A stretch of 64,000 nt of DNA from Bicyclus anynana (Eukaryota > Arthropoda > Insecta > Lepidoptera > Nymphalidae), in assembly GCF_947172395.1 (NCBI RefSeq), contig NC_069094.1, positions 2,440,501 through 2,504,500 of the forward strand, in the 5' to 3' direction. How positions within the stretch are numbered: the stretch's first letter is position 1; each line of letters begins with the position of its first letter. Both the position numbers and the translations under genes were made by a program. Below the pieces are notes generated by a model, which was not told where the DNA came from, did no database searches, and saw only the letters and a program-made list of their open reading frames with translations. Positions 1 through 10,234 of this stretch are shown here, in pieces.

Positions 1-140
1 TTCAGTACGATGTCGTGTAGAAACCGAAAGTGGTGTGGATTTTCATCCTACTGCCAACAAGTTAGCCCGCTTCTATCCAAGATTAAATCATCAGGTGAGA
101 TTGTGGTCAATGGCTAAGCTTGTAAAGAATTTAAAAAAGG
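1..140 (+). repeat. SINE-1, 3' part
   Basis: This is the 3' part of the main tRNA-derived SINE of the window. It starts inside the body at the 'acgatgtcgtgtagaaacc' block and runs through 'gttagcccgcttc' to the 'cttgtaaagaa' end and a short A-rich tail. The tRNA head lies outside the window or is missing. Identity rests on alignment by eye to the full copy at 13642-13968. Confidence 0.85.
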
Positions 141-157
141 CTGTGTTTTATTGGATC

Positions 158-385
158 ATCGCCATCATCATCATATCAGCCGATGGACGTCCACTGCAGG
201 ACATAGGCCTTTTGTAGGGACTTCCAAACATCACGATACTGAGCCAGCTGCATCCAGCGAATCCCTGCGACTCGCTTAACTGCGTCAGTCCACCAGGTGG
301 AGGATCGACCGACACTGCGCTTACTAGTGCGGGGTCGCCATTCCAGCACTTTGGGACCCCAACGTCCATCGGCTCTTCGAACTAG
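158..385 (-). mobile_element. RTE-type LINE 3' end
   Basis: This is a reverse-strand copy of the RTE-type LINE 3' end. The (GAT)n tail is at the left (about 158-178), followed leftwards-to-rightwards by the antisense of the C-terminal coding block. It matches the plus-strand copy at 62655-63040, whose frame gives residues such as 'WQWAGHIVRRADGRW' and 'KAYVLQWTSIG'. The copy is 5'-truncated, as is usual for LINEs, and has no long open frame of its own. Confidence 0.85.
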
Positions 386-749
386 GCACGTTTAACATAG
401 AGATATTGAGACTTATGGAGACGAGTAAATAAGCATGCCATAGATCAACCACACGGGTGCCGGGATCCGGATTCGGGAGCGAATAATTCTCAAAACAGGA
501 ACAAGTATAAATTTACAGTAAACAGTAAGCAAATGGTGCTGTAAATCGAAGCGGCGGTTGTGACCACCTGTACATTAGTTCCACCACAATCACTGTCCAC
601 TGAGCGTAAATAGCACGCCAAAATAGGACATCCACCATTGCAAATGACGCGGTCGTGGACCACACGCCGCAAATTCGTAATATCGCATTATTTTGAATAT
701 TTTTTTCTTTAATGATATTGAACTTTAATACGTTATCCATCATTGTTTT

Positions 750-799
750 GATGTGACTTTATTTGTGTACAAACAAAAACGTACAAATAAAGTCACATC
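750..799. repeat. Near-perfect hairpin
   Basis: The arms 750-770 and 781-799 are reverse complements apart from one extra base in the left arm. They are separated by a 10-base AAAC-rich loop. I recognise no larger element around them. Confidence 0.8.
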
Positions 800-959
800 G
801 TGTTATGAGAATGACAAATTGAATATTTGCGCTGTAGGATTAATTGGATGTGAATATTTTAAAAAATTATTGCCTACGGCTTTATTCGTGATTACGTAGA
901 TGTTTTTTTTTTCAATAAATAATTAAATGCTAAACGGTGTCTAATTTTGAAAAACAAAA

Positions 960-1747
960 TTGTCTGTCTTTTTCTCCGTGTTTTTTGTTGACCGAGCATC
1001 ACGCTGAAACTACTGAATGAAGTCATATGAAACTTTTCACGATTTGAGGCCATAATACGAAAAGGGTTACAGGATATTTTTGGTTGCGCAAATTAAATCA
1101 GAAGGGGTGAAATAGGGGTTGAAACATTGTATTATAATTCCTTCATTTTTCAAAATTGATATCATGTACTACTAGAAAAATATTAAAAATAGTGTTATTC
1201 AAGTTTTTTCAAAATTCTTTCCCGGAAGGGTTAAAAAGAGGTTAAAGTTTTTTTTTAATATTAATCTTTCACGTTTTAAATTGTAAAATTATTAGTGAAC
1301 TATTTGTTAGGTATATAATTATAAAACATGCAACAATATACATAGATGGGAATGAAATAGGGGTTGAGAGTTTACATCGAATTCTTTATAATAATAATAA
1401 TAATATTTATTGATTCACTAGTAAATGCATAAAAAAAATTTACATTAGGTCTGTGACCTCTACACTAGGATTCCCTGTATTATGGTAATCACTTTCTTCC
1501 ACAGTAGTAAAATAAGAATAATACAATATAAGAAATGTGTGACAAATAAGTTAAATTAGGTAATAAAGCTAAGTTAAGGGGTAAGTTCTTAATGCTAAGT
1601 TTATTTAACGAAATAATTACAATATATATTATGTGAACATGTATGTGTAGTGGGTTTGTATGTGTGTGTGTTTGTGGTGTGTGTGGGTGAGTGTGTGTAT
1701 GTTAATAAATCCAGTTCTACGCGGACGAAGTCGCAGATGTCCTCTAG
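960..1747 (+). mobile_element. Helitron-like element, interrupted
   Basis: The body from about 960 to 1383 carries the family marks 'gggttgaaa' and 'gtttacatcga'. The 3' end appears only at 1712-1747, as 'cgcggacgaagtcgc' followed by CTAG and T. The bases between are a different repeat. Other copies run directly from 'gtttacatcgagttcc' into 'acgcggacgaag', so this copy was split by a later insertion. The 5' boundary is approximate. Confidence 0.75.
1384..1705 (-). mobile_element. Retroelement 3' end with (ATT)n tail
   Basis: This segment starts with an (ATA)n/(TAA)n run at 1386-1402. Read on the minus strand, it matches 37345-37510 on the plus strand: both share 'gaatcaataaa', 'gaggtcacagacct' (or a close variant) and 'acagggaat'. 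The shared 3' tail of ATT repeats suggests a LINE-like end, class not determined. The right part (1600-1700) is a GT-rich low-complexity stretch. Confidence 0.65.
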
Positions 1748-2486
1748 TTATTAATATAACAGCTTTTTCAAATAACAAGTCTGTTTCAGAAGGTGTAAAT
1801 TAGGTTAAAGCCTCGGAAAACCCCACACCTGTATCCAATGTATACTCGGTAACGAAATCGAGAAATATTTATAACAAAACCTCACTGTTACCGATACGTC
1901 TTGATTGAATTGTAAAATATTTATAGCCCGAGCCCCTCGCTATCGACATGTTAGTTATTGCATTGGAATCCTCTTTGATAACAGGATATCGATTTACTGG
2001 AGCGCTGTCTTTTGGTTTTGTTCGTCTAACAGAGCCGCGCTCGGTGGATGTGGATTTTAGGAGAAAATTCTCACTGCAACCATTTGTTTTTTTTTGCTCA
2101 ATATTTGTGATAGTCGGAACTATGTGATAGACTTCTCAAAAAGATGTATACACTACACACACTTAAGCTAATCAAGTTTAAATAAAAAGATTTACTTTTT
2201 ACTTAAACTTGCTCGTTTTTATGTTAATGCTGTCTGTTTCCTAAACAAATGAAAAAATAAATACATCAATAATAACTATCGTGAAAATAGATCAAATTAA
2301 TTGAATTAACAAAATGAAAAAGCTTGCAACTACATTTATGATTGAAAAATATTTTGAAAATAATGATGAGAAAATAAAAAAGAGAACAAGAACATAAATA
2401 ATTTTTTTTGAGTCACTTAGCACAAATAAATAAATTCTGCTCAAAAGATGGGTCACACATGAGACCTTTAGGGTTTGTGTAATGGT

Positions 2487-2520
2487 GAAAGCGGTGCTAT
2501 GCCCACATAGCACCGCTTTC
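2487..2520. repeat. Perfect 15-bp hairpin
   Basis: GAAAGCGGTGCTATG at 2487-2501 is followed by a CCCA loop and its exact reverse complement at 2506-2520. GGTTT at 2472-2476 also pairs with AAACC just after the right arm, with a bulge on the left side. Confidence 0.9.
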
Positions 2521-2985
2521 AAACCGATCAATAGAAAGGATACAGATAATCGTATCTATATTTTTGCTTTGTAGAGTATATCAAACATATATTTGATGTC
2601 GGTTAATTTTTTTTATTAAAATAATTAAAAAAAAATACAATTGATAAAAGCTCGTGCGGATGCATAGACAACACGTCGCTGTAACTACGCAGGTGGTCAG
2701 CGACCGCAGTTTAGATTTACATCACGTTTCACGCTCATGGGCATTAATTTATTATTGGAATTGCTAATTTTGGTTTTATACTCTGGTCGATTAATTTGTC
2801 TATGCGCGTTAATGATGTTGTTATACAGAATAATTAGGCAACTACCGTATTTGACGTGAAACCGCGCAATATACCTCGTAAAGTTAAACTGACCTTTGGC
2901 AAACTCGAAACGAACGAATTTGTTGTGAAAATATTTAGATTCCAATTTTAAATTTAATTTAATTATTAATTGAAGCCTTATCTCT
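2521..2985. other. AT-rich stretch without recognised features
   Basis: An 82-codon minus-strand open frame (2697-2945) exists here, but it has no recognisable motif, and its composition looks like chance. No repeat family seen elsewhere in the window was found. Confidence 0.5.
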
Positions 2986-2989
2986 GCGT

Positions 2990-3093
2990 GACCGAATCAG
3001 AACTGATTAGATCCGCAGAAGAACCAAAATCACCAACATAGCTCAACGAGTCGTGAAGCTGAAGTGGCAATGGGCACATAGAACGAAGAGCCT
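2990..3093 (+). mobile_element. RTE-type LINE fragment (5' side of a nest)
   Basis: This matches the RTE coding end: 'atccgcagaagaacc', 'atagctcaacgagtcg' and 'aagctgaagtggcaatggg'. It breaks at 'cgaagagcc', where SINE-1 begins, and resumes after the SINE at about 3421. Confidence 0.8.
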
Positions 3094-3097
3094 TTTG

Positions 3098-3420
3098 ACG
3101 GCCCCCGTGGCGGAGTGGTATGGTGGATTTACAAAACGCAGGTCCAGGGTTCGATCCCCGGCTGGGCAGATTGAGATTTTCTTAATTTGTCCAGGTCTGG
3201 CTGCTGGGAGGCTTCGGCCGTGGCTAGTTACCACCCTACCGGCAAAGACGTACCGCCAAGCGATTTAGCGTTCCGGTACGATGCCGTGTAGAACCCGAAA
3301 GGGGTGTGGATTTTCATCCTCCTCCTAACAATTTAGCCCGCTTCCATCTTAGACTGCATCATCACTTACCATCAGGTGAGATTGTAGTCAAGGGTTAACT
3401 TGTAAAGAGTTAAAAAAAAA
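3098..3420 (+). repeat. SINE-1, full-length copy
   Basis: The tRNA-like head is at 3098-3170, with an A-box-like 'gtggcggagtggta' and the B box 'ggttcgatcc'. The SINE body and an A-rich tail (3410-3420) follow. It sits inside the RTE fragment: 'agcc' precedes the SINE and 'agccga' follows the tail, consistent with a short target duplication. Confidence 0.9.
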
Positions 3421-3502
3421 AAGCCGAGGAACATTGGAATCCCAAGGTGCTAGAATGGTGACCCCGCACTAGAAAACGCAGTGTCAGTCAACCTCCCACC
3501 AG
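3421..3502 (+). mobile_element. RTE-type LINE fragment (3' side of a nest)
   Basis: The RTE sequence resumes as 'cattggaatcccaaggtgct', 'gaccccgcactag' and 'cctcccaccagg'. It is then cut by another SINE-1 piece at about 3503. Confidence 0.8.
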
Positions 3503-3569
3503 GATGTCGTGTAGAAACCGAAAGGAGTGTGGATTTTCATTCTCCTCCTAACAAGTTAGCCCGCTAAAC
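3503..3569 (+). repeat. SINE-1 internal fragment
   Basis: 'gatgtcgtgtagaaaccg' through 'aacaagttagcccgct' matches the SINE-1 body and stops abruptly at 3569. A short inverted SINE-1 piece ('gatgatgtagtctaagatgg') lies just beyond, at about 3697-3717. Confidence 0.8.
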
Positions 3570-3694
3570 GTACCCACCAATATTAAGGGCTCATACTTGT
3601 TTGAGGTACTCAACAACATGCAAGGTATAGTCCCTTATGTTTATCTGCCGCGCTCAAGTAACTGCAAAAATCCCCTCTTTGGCTCCCCTACTAG
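3570..3694 (-). repeat. Dispersed repeat, pair with 49028-49165
   Basis: This segment of about 125 bp aligns nearly end to end with the reverse complement of 49028-49165. Shared blocks include 'acccaccaatatta', 'caagtaact' and 'aaaaatcccctctt'. No coding capacity or class is evident. Confidence 0.75.
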
Positions 3695-4195
3695 TGATGA
3701 TGTAGTCTAAGATGGAAACGGACTTACTCGGAATACTCGTAGGTGCAAGTTTATTCTACCCATACCTCTGACAGTTTCTCTCGACACCATTATTTTATTT
3801 ATTGTGTGAAAACTCCCCTCAAGTTGTGTTGTATGTTATGAGTGCTGAGGAGGGGCTCAAAGCCTGAGGATTTGTGTTAATGCACGTACGACTCGCGCCG
3901 CCGCCATTTCCTCGTCCGTCTCAAATGCGACAACTTTTGGGTCAGTCCCGTTTCATTAGCACTGTAAAGATGGCGTAATGGAACATTTACATTATATTGT
4001 CTGATGCCTATTTCTTCAACTTTTTTTTAATAAATGCTTAATTAAGTCAAATTAAAACAATATGTCTCTTAGTTAATCAACCCGTTCAGAAGAAAAATGG
4101 TTATTGAACAGCCTTCAAGAGACTCAGCAATTGTTTCTAGCAATTGAGTCTATTTTAAATATTTAAAAAAATTTATCTTCATAATATATTATTAA

Positions 4196-4372
4196 CTAGC
4201 TGACGCCGCGCGGTTTCACCCGCGTGGTTCCCATTCCCTTAGGAATATGAGGATAATATATAGCCTTCCTCGATAAATGGGCTATCTAACAATGAAAGAA
4301 TTTTTCAAATCGAACCAGTAGTTCCTGAGATTAGCGCGTTCAACCAAACAAACTCTTCAGCTTTATTATAGA
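4196..4372 (-). mobile_element. Helitron-like element, complete short copy
   Basis: Read on the minus strand, it starts near 'taataaagctgaagagtttg' and ends in 'accgcgcggcgtcag' plus CTAG. The self-complementary GC-rich stretch just inside the CTAG end fits the 3' hairpin expected of Helitrons. I saw no target duplication. It has no coding capacity, so it is non-autonomous. Confidence 0.8.
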
Positions 4373-4400
4373 TTATAGATTATTGAATGATTTTTAATGA

Positions 4401-4462
4401 TTCATCATCATCGTCATTAACAAGCGATGGACGTCCACTGCTGGACATAGGCTTCTTGCATG
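4401..4462 (-). mobile_element. RTE-type LINE 3' tip
   Basis: The reverse-strand 'agcgatggacgtccactgc' and 'ggacatagg' next to a GAT-like tail match the last bases of the RTE family. Confidence 0.8.
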
Positions 4463-4977
4463 GATTTGCAAACAAAACGATTCGAATGAACGAATAACAA
4501 TTTTTAATTTCAAGTTCATTATTATTACCATTTAAAAAGTATTACATTAAGCATCAAAAAACATGTTGACAAAAGTATTATGCCATTTAGAGCTAAATAT
4601 TTTAATTATTTGACCGAAAAGTCAGGTCGTTCATCTAATTTTAAGTCCAAAAAGTGCAAATACAACACCTATAGCAGAACACCTAGAATTTTCGCAATTA
4701 AACATTCAATGTAGTTGAATACTAATGTAAACATACCCTTATTTACACGGTTTACTTTTTTAGAACTTCGTCAAACTTCTTGTTTCTGAAGGAAATATTG
4801 AATTGCTTTTCTGAAATAACTTAGTAATTTAGTGCAAATTAAAACGCTTTTTTGTTATTTACTTTAAGAAACCACGCAAAAGACAATTTGTATGTTTTTT
4901 GGAAAACTGCTAAGTTTTAAATTTTGTGAAAATAAAGATATGTTCCTAAAGCTTAATAAAATATTATTATTGGCCTT

Positions 4978-5312
4978 CATTTTTTTTTATTCTTTACAAG
5001 TTAGCCCTTGACTACAATCTCACTTGATGATAAGTGATGATGTAATCTAAGATGAATGCGGCTAACTTGTTAGGAGGAGGATGAAAATCCACACCCCTTT
5101 CAGTTTCTCCACGACATCGTACCGGAACGCTAAATCGCTACAGTACGTCTTTGTCGGTAGGGTGATAACTAGCCGCGGCCGAAGCCGCCCACCAGCCAGG
5201 CCTGGACCAATTAAGAAAACCACAATCGGCTCCGCCGGAGATCGAACCCAGGACCTCCGTCCTCTCCTCCGTGAGTATCCATCGCGTATACCACTGCGAA
5301 ACGGAAGCCGTC
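4978..5312 (-). repeat. SINE-1, near full length
   Basis: This is a reverse-strand copy: T-run at 4981-4989, body, then the B box (as 'gatcgaaccca') and the tRNA head ending at 'gccgtc' (5307-5312). The head carries an extra 'ggagtactcac'-like insertion between A and B boxes. The 93-codon plus-strand frame here is a shadow of the SINE. Confidence 0.9.
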
Positions 5313-5359
5313 AAAATTCATTATTGTTGTCGTATCGTATTTGCGATTTTAAAAGCCCT

Positions 5360-5420
5360 TAAAAAAGTTTTGGCCTGTTTCCATAATAGAGGGGAAATTA
5401 GAGCAGGGACCCACCATGCT
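5360..5420. repeat. SINE-4-like fragment
   Basis: 'cataatagaggggaaatta' and 'cccaccatgctactcc' resemble the internal part of SINE-4 (31715-32040). It is short and diverged. Confidence 0.4.
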
Positions 5421-5719
5421 ACTCCAATACTGATAGAAAGACTCAGGATGTTGATGTGTAACTACATAACTGGACTGTGAGACCTTTAATAACACACGAT
5501 AAAAAACATTATATTATTATAACACTTTCAGTAGGACGACAAGAAAAAGGTTTTCCTACAAAATGGTTTTCATATCCTTTCGCCTGCGGCAAAGTTATAA
5601 ACCATTGGAAAATCATATTTCCTTTTTTTTCACTGCTCACCAAAACCTAATAGCAGGCCCAACTTAACATAATTATTACTATGGCTTTGTCATGTTTTTT
5701 TTATAAAGAATATTTTATC

Positions 5720-5840
5720 TTTTAAATATGCCCAATATTTCCATTCCCCTCCAACTAGTGGGGAAAGACTATATTAAAAGTGGGTACGACAATAGACCAA
5801 CGGGCGGGGACCAAACCACCAACTCGGTGATGAGTTCGTT
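5720..5840 (-). repeat. SINE-3 copy
   Basis: 'ccattcccctccaactagt' and 'accaacgggcggggacc' match the copies at 42288-42442 and 56806-56949. The tRNA head is degraded at its right end. Confidence 0.75.
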
Positions 5841-6059
5841 CGCTCTTAGTTTTTATTTATGTCAGATACTTTTTTATTTGTCTTAACGAGATACTTTCTT
5901 TTGAAAAATGTATTTTCTAGTGACGGAGCAATTATTTTGGTGAATTTATAATTTTGGTTTTAGGGATTTTTTATTTACTTGAGAGTCTCTTCACAAAACA
6001 TTATCAATGTGTATTAAAGGCTTGTGGGTTTCGATCACGTGGGATCAAATCTAGATTGG

Positions 6060-6121
6060 ATTAAAGTAAAACTAAGTTTTCCAAATCAAGTCTGGATTTG
6101 GAAAACTTAGTTTTTCTTTAA
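6060..6121. repeat. Long hairpin
   Basis: The arms are about 27 bases. They pair as 'actaagttttccaaatc' against 'gatttggaaaacttagt' with a 7-base loop, and extend outward to TTAAAG/CTTTAA with one mismatch. Confidence 0.85.
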
Positions 6122-6261
6122 TGAAAATTCAGCGGAGTTGAAATGTATGTAGTGTTAATAATCCCGTACCTCGGAGTGCAGGTTAAGCCACCAGTCGTTG
6201 TTATTATTATTTATCATTAAAATCGTTAAAGAAATTAATCTTAGTCACTCTAAGTCTGGTC

Positions 6262-6378
6262 TGGTAGAAACGTGGTGAGTCTTAGCTCCATATACCCGAT
6301 TGAATAATAATGGAGGCCTGGGCTCTATAGTGGGCTGTTGAAGGTTAGGCTAGGCTGATAATGATTACGATGATATAG
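6262..6378 (+). repeat. SINE-4 3' part
   Basis: 'ggcctgggctctatagtggg' and 'ggctgataatgattacgatg' match the reverse complement of 31715-31810. It ends in GAT-like repeats. Confidence 0.65.
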
Positions 6379-6534
6379 TCCGGCCGCTCAGAGATTGCGT
6401 TTCTGACAGATCGTGATCGAAAAGGACAAACATATTCAATTTCAATTGCCATTCTTTAACACCTTTAGCAGGTTCCAAGACTTGAAAGTAGGTTTAAGGA
6501 ATCCCTTCCGACTAGACAACACTCACCTTCCAAT

Positions 6535-6780
6535 TTATACACACTAATCAATTAATAATAAACAATGTTTAAAACACAAAAAAAAAACAATAATTACAAA
6601 AAAGCCAAAAATGCACAAAATTACTAACGTAACTGGCAGCGTGACGGTGTCTACGCTGTCTAACGAACAACTGAGCTCAAGTCATCAAATACCCTCTTAT
6701 TCATACCAACACTGATACCTACCCTCTACAATAACCTAAATAATGAATGTTAATACCACCTGTAATTGGTGACAGTATCA
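6535..6780. repeat. Dispersed repeat, pair with 56385-56790
   Basis: It shares long blocks with the 56 kb copy: 'gcagcgtgacggtgtc', 'caactgagctcaagtcatca', 'aataccctcttatt' and 'aataatgaatgt'. The class is unknown. This copy is uninterrupted and so shows the empty site of the RTE insertion at 56587-56741. Confidence 0.8.
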
Positions 6781-7124
6781 GTAGCGCATGTTACGTTGTC
6801 CACTACACTACAAAGATGTGATTCAATTACTTAAACCTTTATACTTACTCGTGCATACCGGCAATGCCTTGTACTCGTATAAAGCCTGGGAACAAAGGTG
6901 TTTCGTTGCGAAATCATCCAATTATATTAACCATTTGCTCTTGAAAGCATTTCATTACGAGTAGGTATTATTGTTAATTTCGTCCCTTCGTCCGCAGTGG
7001 ACGCGGCCATCATTTGGAGGGTGACCGCGTCCTAACGGACTACAATGAACCGCCTAAACTTGTCAAACTATTAAGGGTTGTGCCAAAAGAGAAAGACCAT
7101 TTTTATTTATTATTAATTTTTTTT

Positions 7125-7402
7125 TAATTCTTTACAAGTTAGTCCTTGACTACAATCTCACCTTATTGTAAGTGATGATGAAGTCTAAGATGGAAGCGGG
7201 CTAACTTGTTAGGAGGAGGATGAAAATTCACACCCCTTTTTGGTTTCTACACGATATCGTACCGGAACGCTAAATTGCTTGGCGGCACGTCTTTATCGGT
7301 AGGGTGGTAACTAGCCACGGCCGAAGCCTCCCACCAGCCAGACCTGGACAAATTAAGAAATTCTCAATCTGCCCAGCCGGGATCGAACCCAGGACCTCCG
7401 CT
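7125..7402 (-). repeat. SINE-1, head-truncated
   Basis: This is a reverse-strand copy from the T-run (7121-7129) to the B box ('gatcgaaccca', about 7381). It then stops in 'ggacctccg'; the A-box half of the head is missing. Confidence 0.9.
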
Positions 7403-7410
7403 TTGTAACT

Positions 7411-7540
7411 AGCAAACGTTTCTAAAATTATAAAAAATGTATGGGAATGACATTTGTTATTGACAGGTCACGTGATCTAGTTATATATTGGATCTGTCAT
7501 TCCTATATTACTTTAACTTTTTGAAGCGTTTGCGTTTGTA
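7411..7540. mobile_element. Fold-back MITE-like element
   Basis: The ends are imperfect inverted repeats: 'gcaaacgtttc...gggaatgaca' on the left, and 'tgtcattcc...gaagcgtttgc' on the right. The centre contains 'caggtcacgtgatct'. A half copy with the same sequence order lies at 21003-21100. It is non-coding. No clear target duplication was seen. Confidence 0.7.
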
Positions 7541-8167
7541 GAAATAGAACCAACGTCACACATGGCTACAATATCTGGCTGCCTGGCCTGTTATCTATTT
7601 TGGTCTTTATTATCAACCTATTACAATAATTATCATATCAATTGACAAAGTCTCATCTACCTACGAGTGCTATCCACCATTAGGCACCGGGTGACATTTG
7701 TCACATAGAATCTCAATTTCGTATATGTCAACTAGCATACATCACAGATAGTGAATTAGCCTGCAGAACACCTTTACATTTAATAGCACTGTAATTATCT
7801 TAAAAACAATCTACATAATTAATAGAGCGTAATTAAATATATTGTTAAAATTTATTATACGGCTTAAAACAAGTAATGAGCGATGCGCACAATTTAAATA
7901 AGTATGGTTGATGTAAATTCTCCGCACAACTTATTTATTGCAATTAAATTGCCTGCATTCTTTCGTACGCGGGAGGAATTAATTATGCATTAATGCTACG
8001 AGTACGTAGAGATGGGCATTCGAATGGCTCACTGGAAAATAAAAGATATGCTCATATTGTGATGTAATCATATCCTTTTGTGTGGTTTCACTAATTTAAA
8101 AAAAAACTCCAATTGCAAATGAGATAAGAACGAGGTAAAAAGTATCCTGACTGGTATTTATTTTGGT

Positions 8168-8346
8168 TTGTGGGAGGCTTCGGCCGTGGCTAATTACCAC
8201 CCTTCCAGCAAAGACATACCGCTAAGTGTAGTTTTCCGGTACGATGTCGTGTAGAAGCCGAAAGGGGTGTGGATTTTCATCCTAACAAGTTAGCCCGCTT
8301 CCATCTTAGATTGCATCATCACTTACCATCAATTGAGATTGTAAGT
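8168..8346 (+). repeat. SINE-1, 5'-truncated
   Basis: It begins at 'gtgggaggcttcggccgtgg' and runs to 'caattgagattgtaagtca'. The tRNA head is absent. Confidence 0.85.
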
Positions 8347-8826
8347 CATTGGTTCGGGCTTAAGTCCTGAGTCAGGCTGTAAGATATCGAGCTTTTTTTT
8401 CTTTCAAAATAATCGTAGTAAGATCCTAAAGTTGTAACAGTCAACCCCGTATTAAATAGGTAATTTTCTAATTCTTTGCTAGTAAATTAAATACAAAATG
8501 TACGTGATTGATTAAGTAATTATGGACGAATTAAACATTTGTACTGGCAGTTCTTATTACTTTTTTTTCACGGTCTTCCCTAGCGAGATTAAAATAAAAC
8601 AAAAATAAAATTAGCAGTGGCAACCCTAATGAGATATGCAAATGGGGGTGCGGTGTTTACGTTACAACATGCCTCCTAGATCAATAACCCTATGTGTTAA
8701 TAGTATAGTGTATAGTAATAGCTGGCAGGGCCATCAGGGCATCAGATTATAGCCGTTATAGACCTAAGCGGTGTCTACTAGTTATACAACGAAATAACTC
8801 CAATACTCTCAATATTATAATAAAGG

Positions 8827-8931
8827 TCATCATCATCATATCAGCCGATGGACGTCCACTGCAGGACATTATATACATAGCCCTTTTGTAGGGACTTCCA
8901 AACATCACGATACTGAGCCAACTGAATAAAA
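8827..8931 (-). mobile_element. RTE-type LINE 3' end
   Basis: GAT-type tail followed by 'cagccgatggacgtccactg' and 'acttccaaacatcacgat', as in the reverse complement of 62940-63060. A small insertion ('ttatatacat') lies in the middle. Confidence 0.85.
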
Positions 8932-9065
8932 AAATGCTGATTTTAGATACTTATAACCTAAGTAACCTTATAACTGAAAGTGAAAGACCCGTAAAAATGT
9001 ATCCAGCAACAAACACTTAATTATTTAAGACAGACACAAATTTAAAAAATTTATAGAAACTCCGG

Positions 9066-9106
9066 GCATAAATTCAAATCAATTTATTTCAAGTAGGCTT
9101 AATTTC
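9066..9106 (-). mobile_element. CR1/Jockey-like LINE tail, split
   Basis: 'aaatcaatttatttcaagta' is the start of the reverse-strand LINE tail seen intact at 9300-9345. The matching continuation ('aagcactttta') appears only at about 9281, after the SINE-2, so SINE-2 inserted into this LINE tail. Confidence 0.65.
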
Positions 9107-9107
9107 G

Positions 9108-9280
9108 TGAGACGTGATAGCCCAGTGAATATGTCCTCTGCCTCAAATTCCGGAGGTTGTAGGTTCGAATCCGGTCCGGGGCATGCACCTCCAACTTTTC
9201 AGTTATGTGCATTTTAAGAAATTAAATATCACGCGTCTCAAATGGTGAAGGAAAACATCGTGAGGAAACACATTAGATAA
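9108..9280 (+). repeat. SINE-2, 3'-truncated
   Basis: The tRNA-like head 'gtgatagcccagtg' with the B box 'ggttcgaatccgg' is followed by 'catgcacctccaacttttc' and 'aaattaaatatcacg'. It stops at 'gaggaaaca' instead of reaching the GAT tail. Confidence 0.85.
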
Positions 9281-9295
9281 AGCACTTTTATGTCA

Positions 9296-9905
9296 AATCA
9301 AATCAAATCAAATCAAAAATCATTTATTTCAAGTAGGCTCAGTTTACAAGCACTTTTGACACGTCAGTTGACTATTTGTAAAGATTCTACCACCGGTTCG
9401 GAAGGCAGGTTCTGCTGAGAAGATACCGGCAAGAAACTCAACAGTTGCTCTTTTGAAAAATTCATACAGTATTATAATTTACAATTAATAACAATTACTG
9501 TTTACATTTCTTATAGTTTTACTTTCTGTGTGAAGGTGGAAGCTGATCCAACGGCCTCCAAGCATCTTTATCATTAAGGAACTCATCAATGTTGTAGTAC
9601 CCTCGACTAAGTAAATGTTTTTTAACACATTGCTTAAAGCTATGCATTGGCAGGTCCATCACAGTCTTGGGGATCTTATTATAGAAGAGTACACCCAAAC
9701 CTACAAAAGATTTTTTTACTCTTTGGAGACGATATGCAGAAATAACTAACTTATGCCCGTGTCTAGTAAGACGTGGGTTTAAATCTCCTTTTCGTTTGTA
9801 CAAATTAATATTTTGTCTTACATATACTATACTGTTATATATATATTGACAGGCTACTGTTAGTATACCTATTTCTTTAAACTTTTGACGAAGGGACTCG
9901 TCAAG
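9296..9905 (-). mobile_element. CR1/Jockey-like LINE 3' end
   Basis: This is the longest copy of this LINE family here. The tail (left) is an AAATC pentamer array at 9296-9316. A minus-strand frame at 9519-9803 encodes 94 residues that look like the C-terminus of a LINE reverse-transcriptase ORF2: 'YNKIPKTVMDLPMHSFK' and 'YYNIDEFLNDKDAWRPLDQL' are typical of CR1/Jockey-group ends in insects. Only the C-terminal end is present; the endonuclease and catalytic RT domains are missing by 5' truncation. Related pieces lie at 28899-29097 and 52353-52678. Confidence 0.8.
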
Positions 9906-10234
9906 TTTGACTATTTCACGTCTATTTATTTTACTATTTGACTATATTTGTCAAGTTTGGCTTAAAATTATTGTCTATCCTACTAGTGGAAATATCGATC
10001 CTTTGTATGTGGCTGAATGCCTCAGTATGTTCATCCAAGACTCGCTTTAGAAGAATTCTATCTCGTTCACAATCGGCTTTATCTGTTTAGAAGTTTTGTG
10101 TGCTGTGGTCTATATAGGTATTGGTAACGGAATTCTGTGTGAGTCTACCCTAGGTATAGTATAGTATGGTATTGGATTGGTAGATAAAGATATATGTAAA
10201 ACATTTGCTCGTAAAGTGTCGTTTACTCCACCAA

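Noticed and set aside
5081..5362. A 93-codon gene
   Set aside because: It is read through a reverse-strand SINE-1. The same residues ('SRGRS.P.ARPG') appear in shadow frames of other SINE-1 copies.
9316..9905. Functional LINE
   Set aside because: Only the C-terminal end and tail are present; endonuclease and RT domains are missing.
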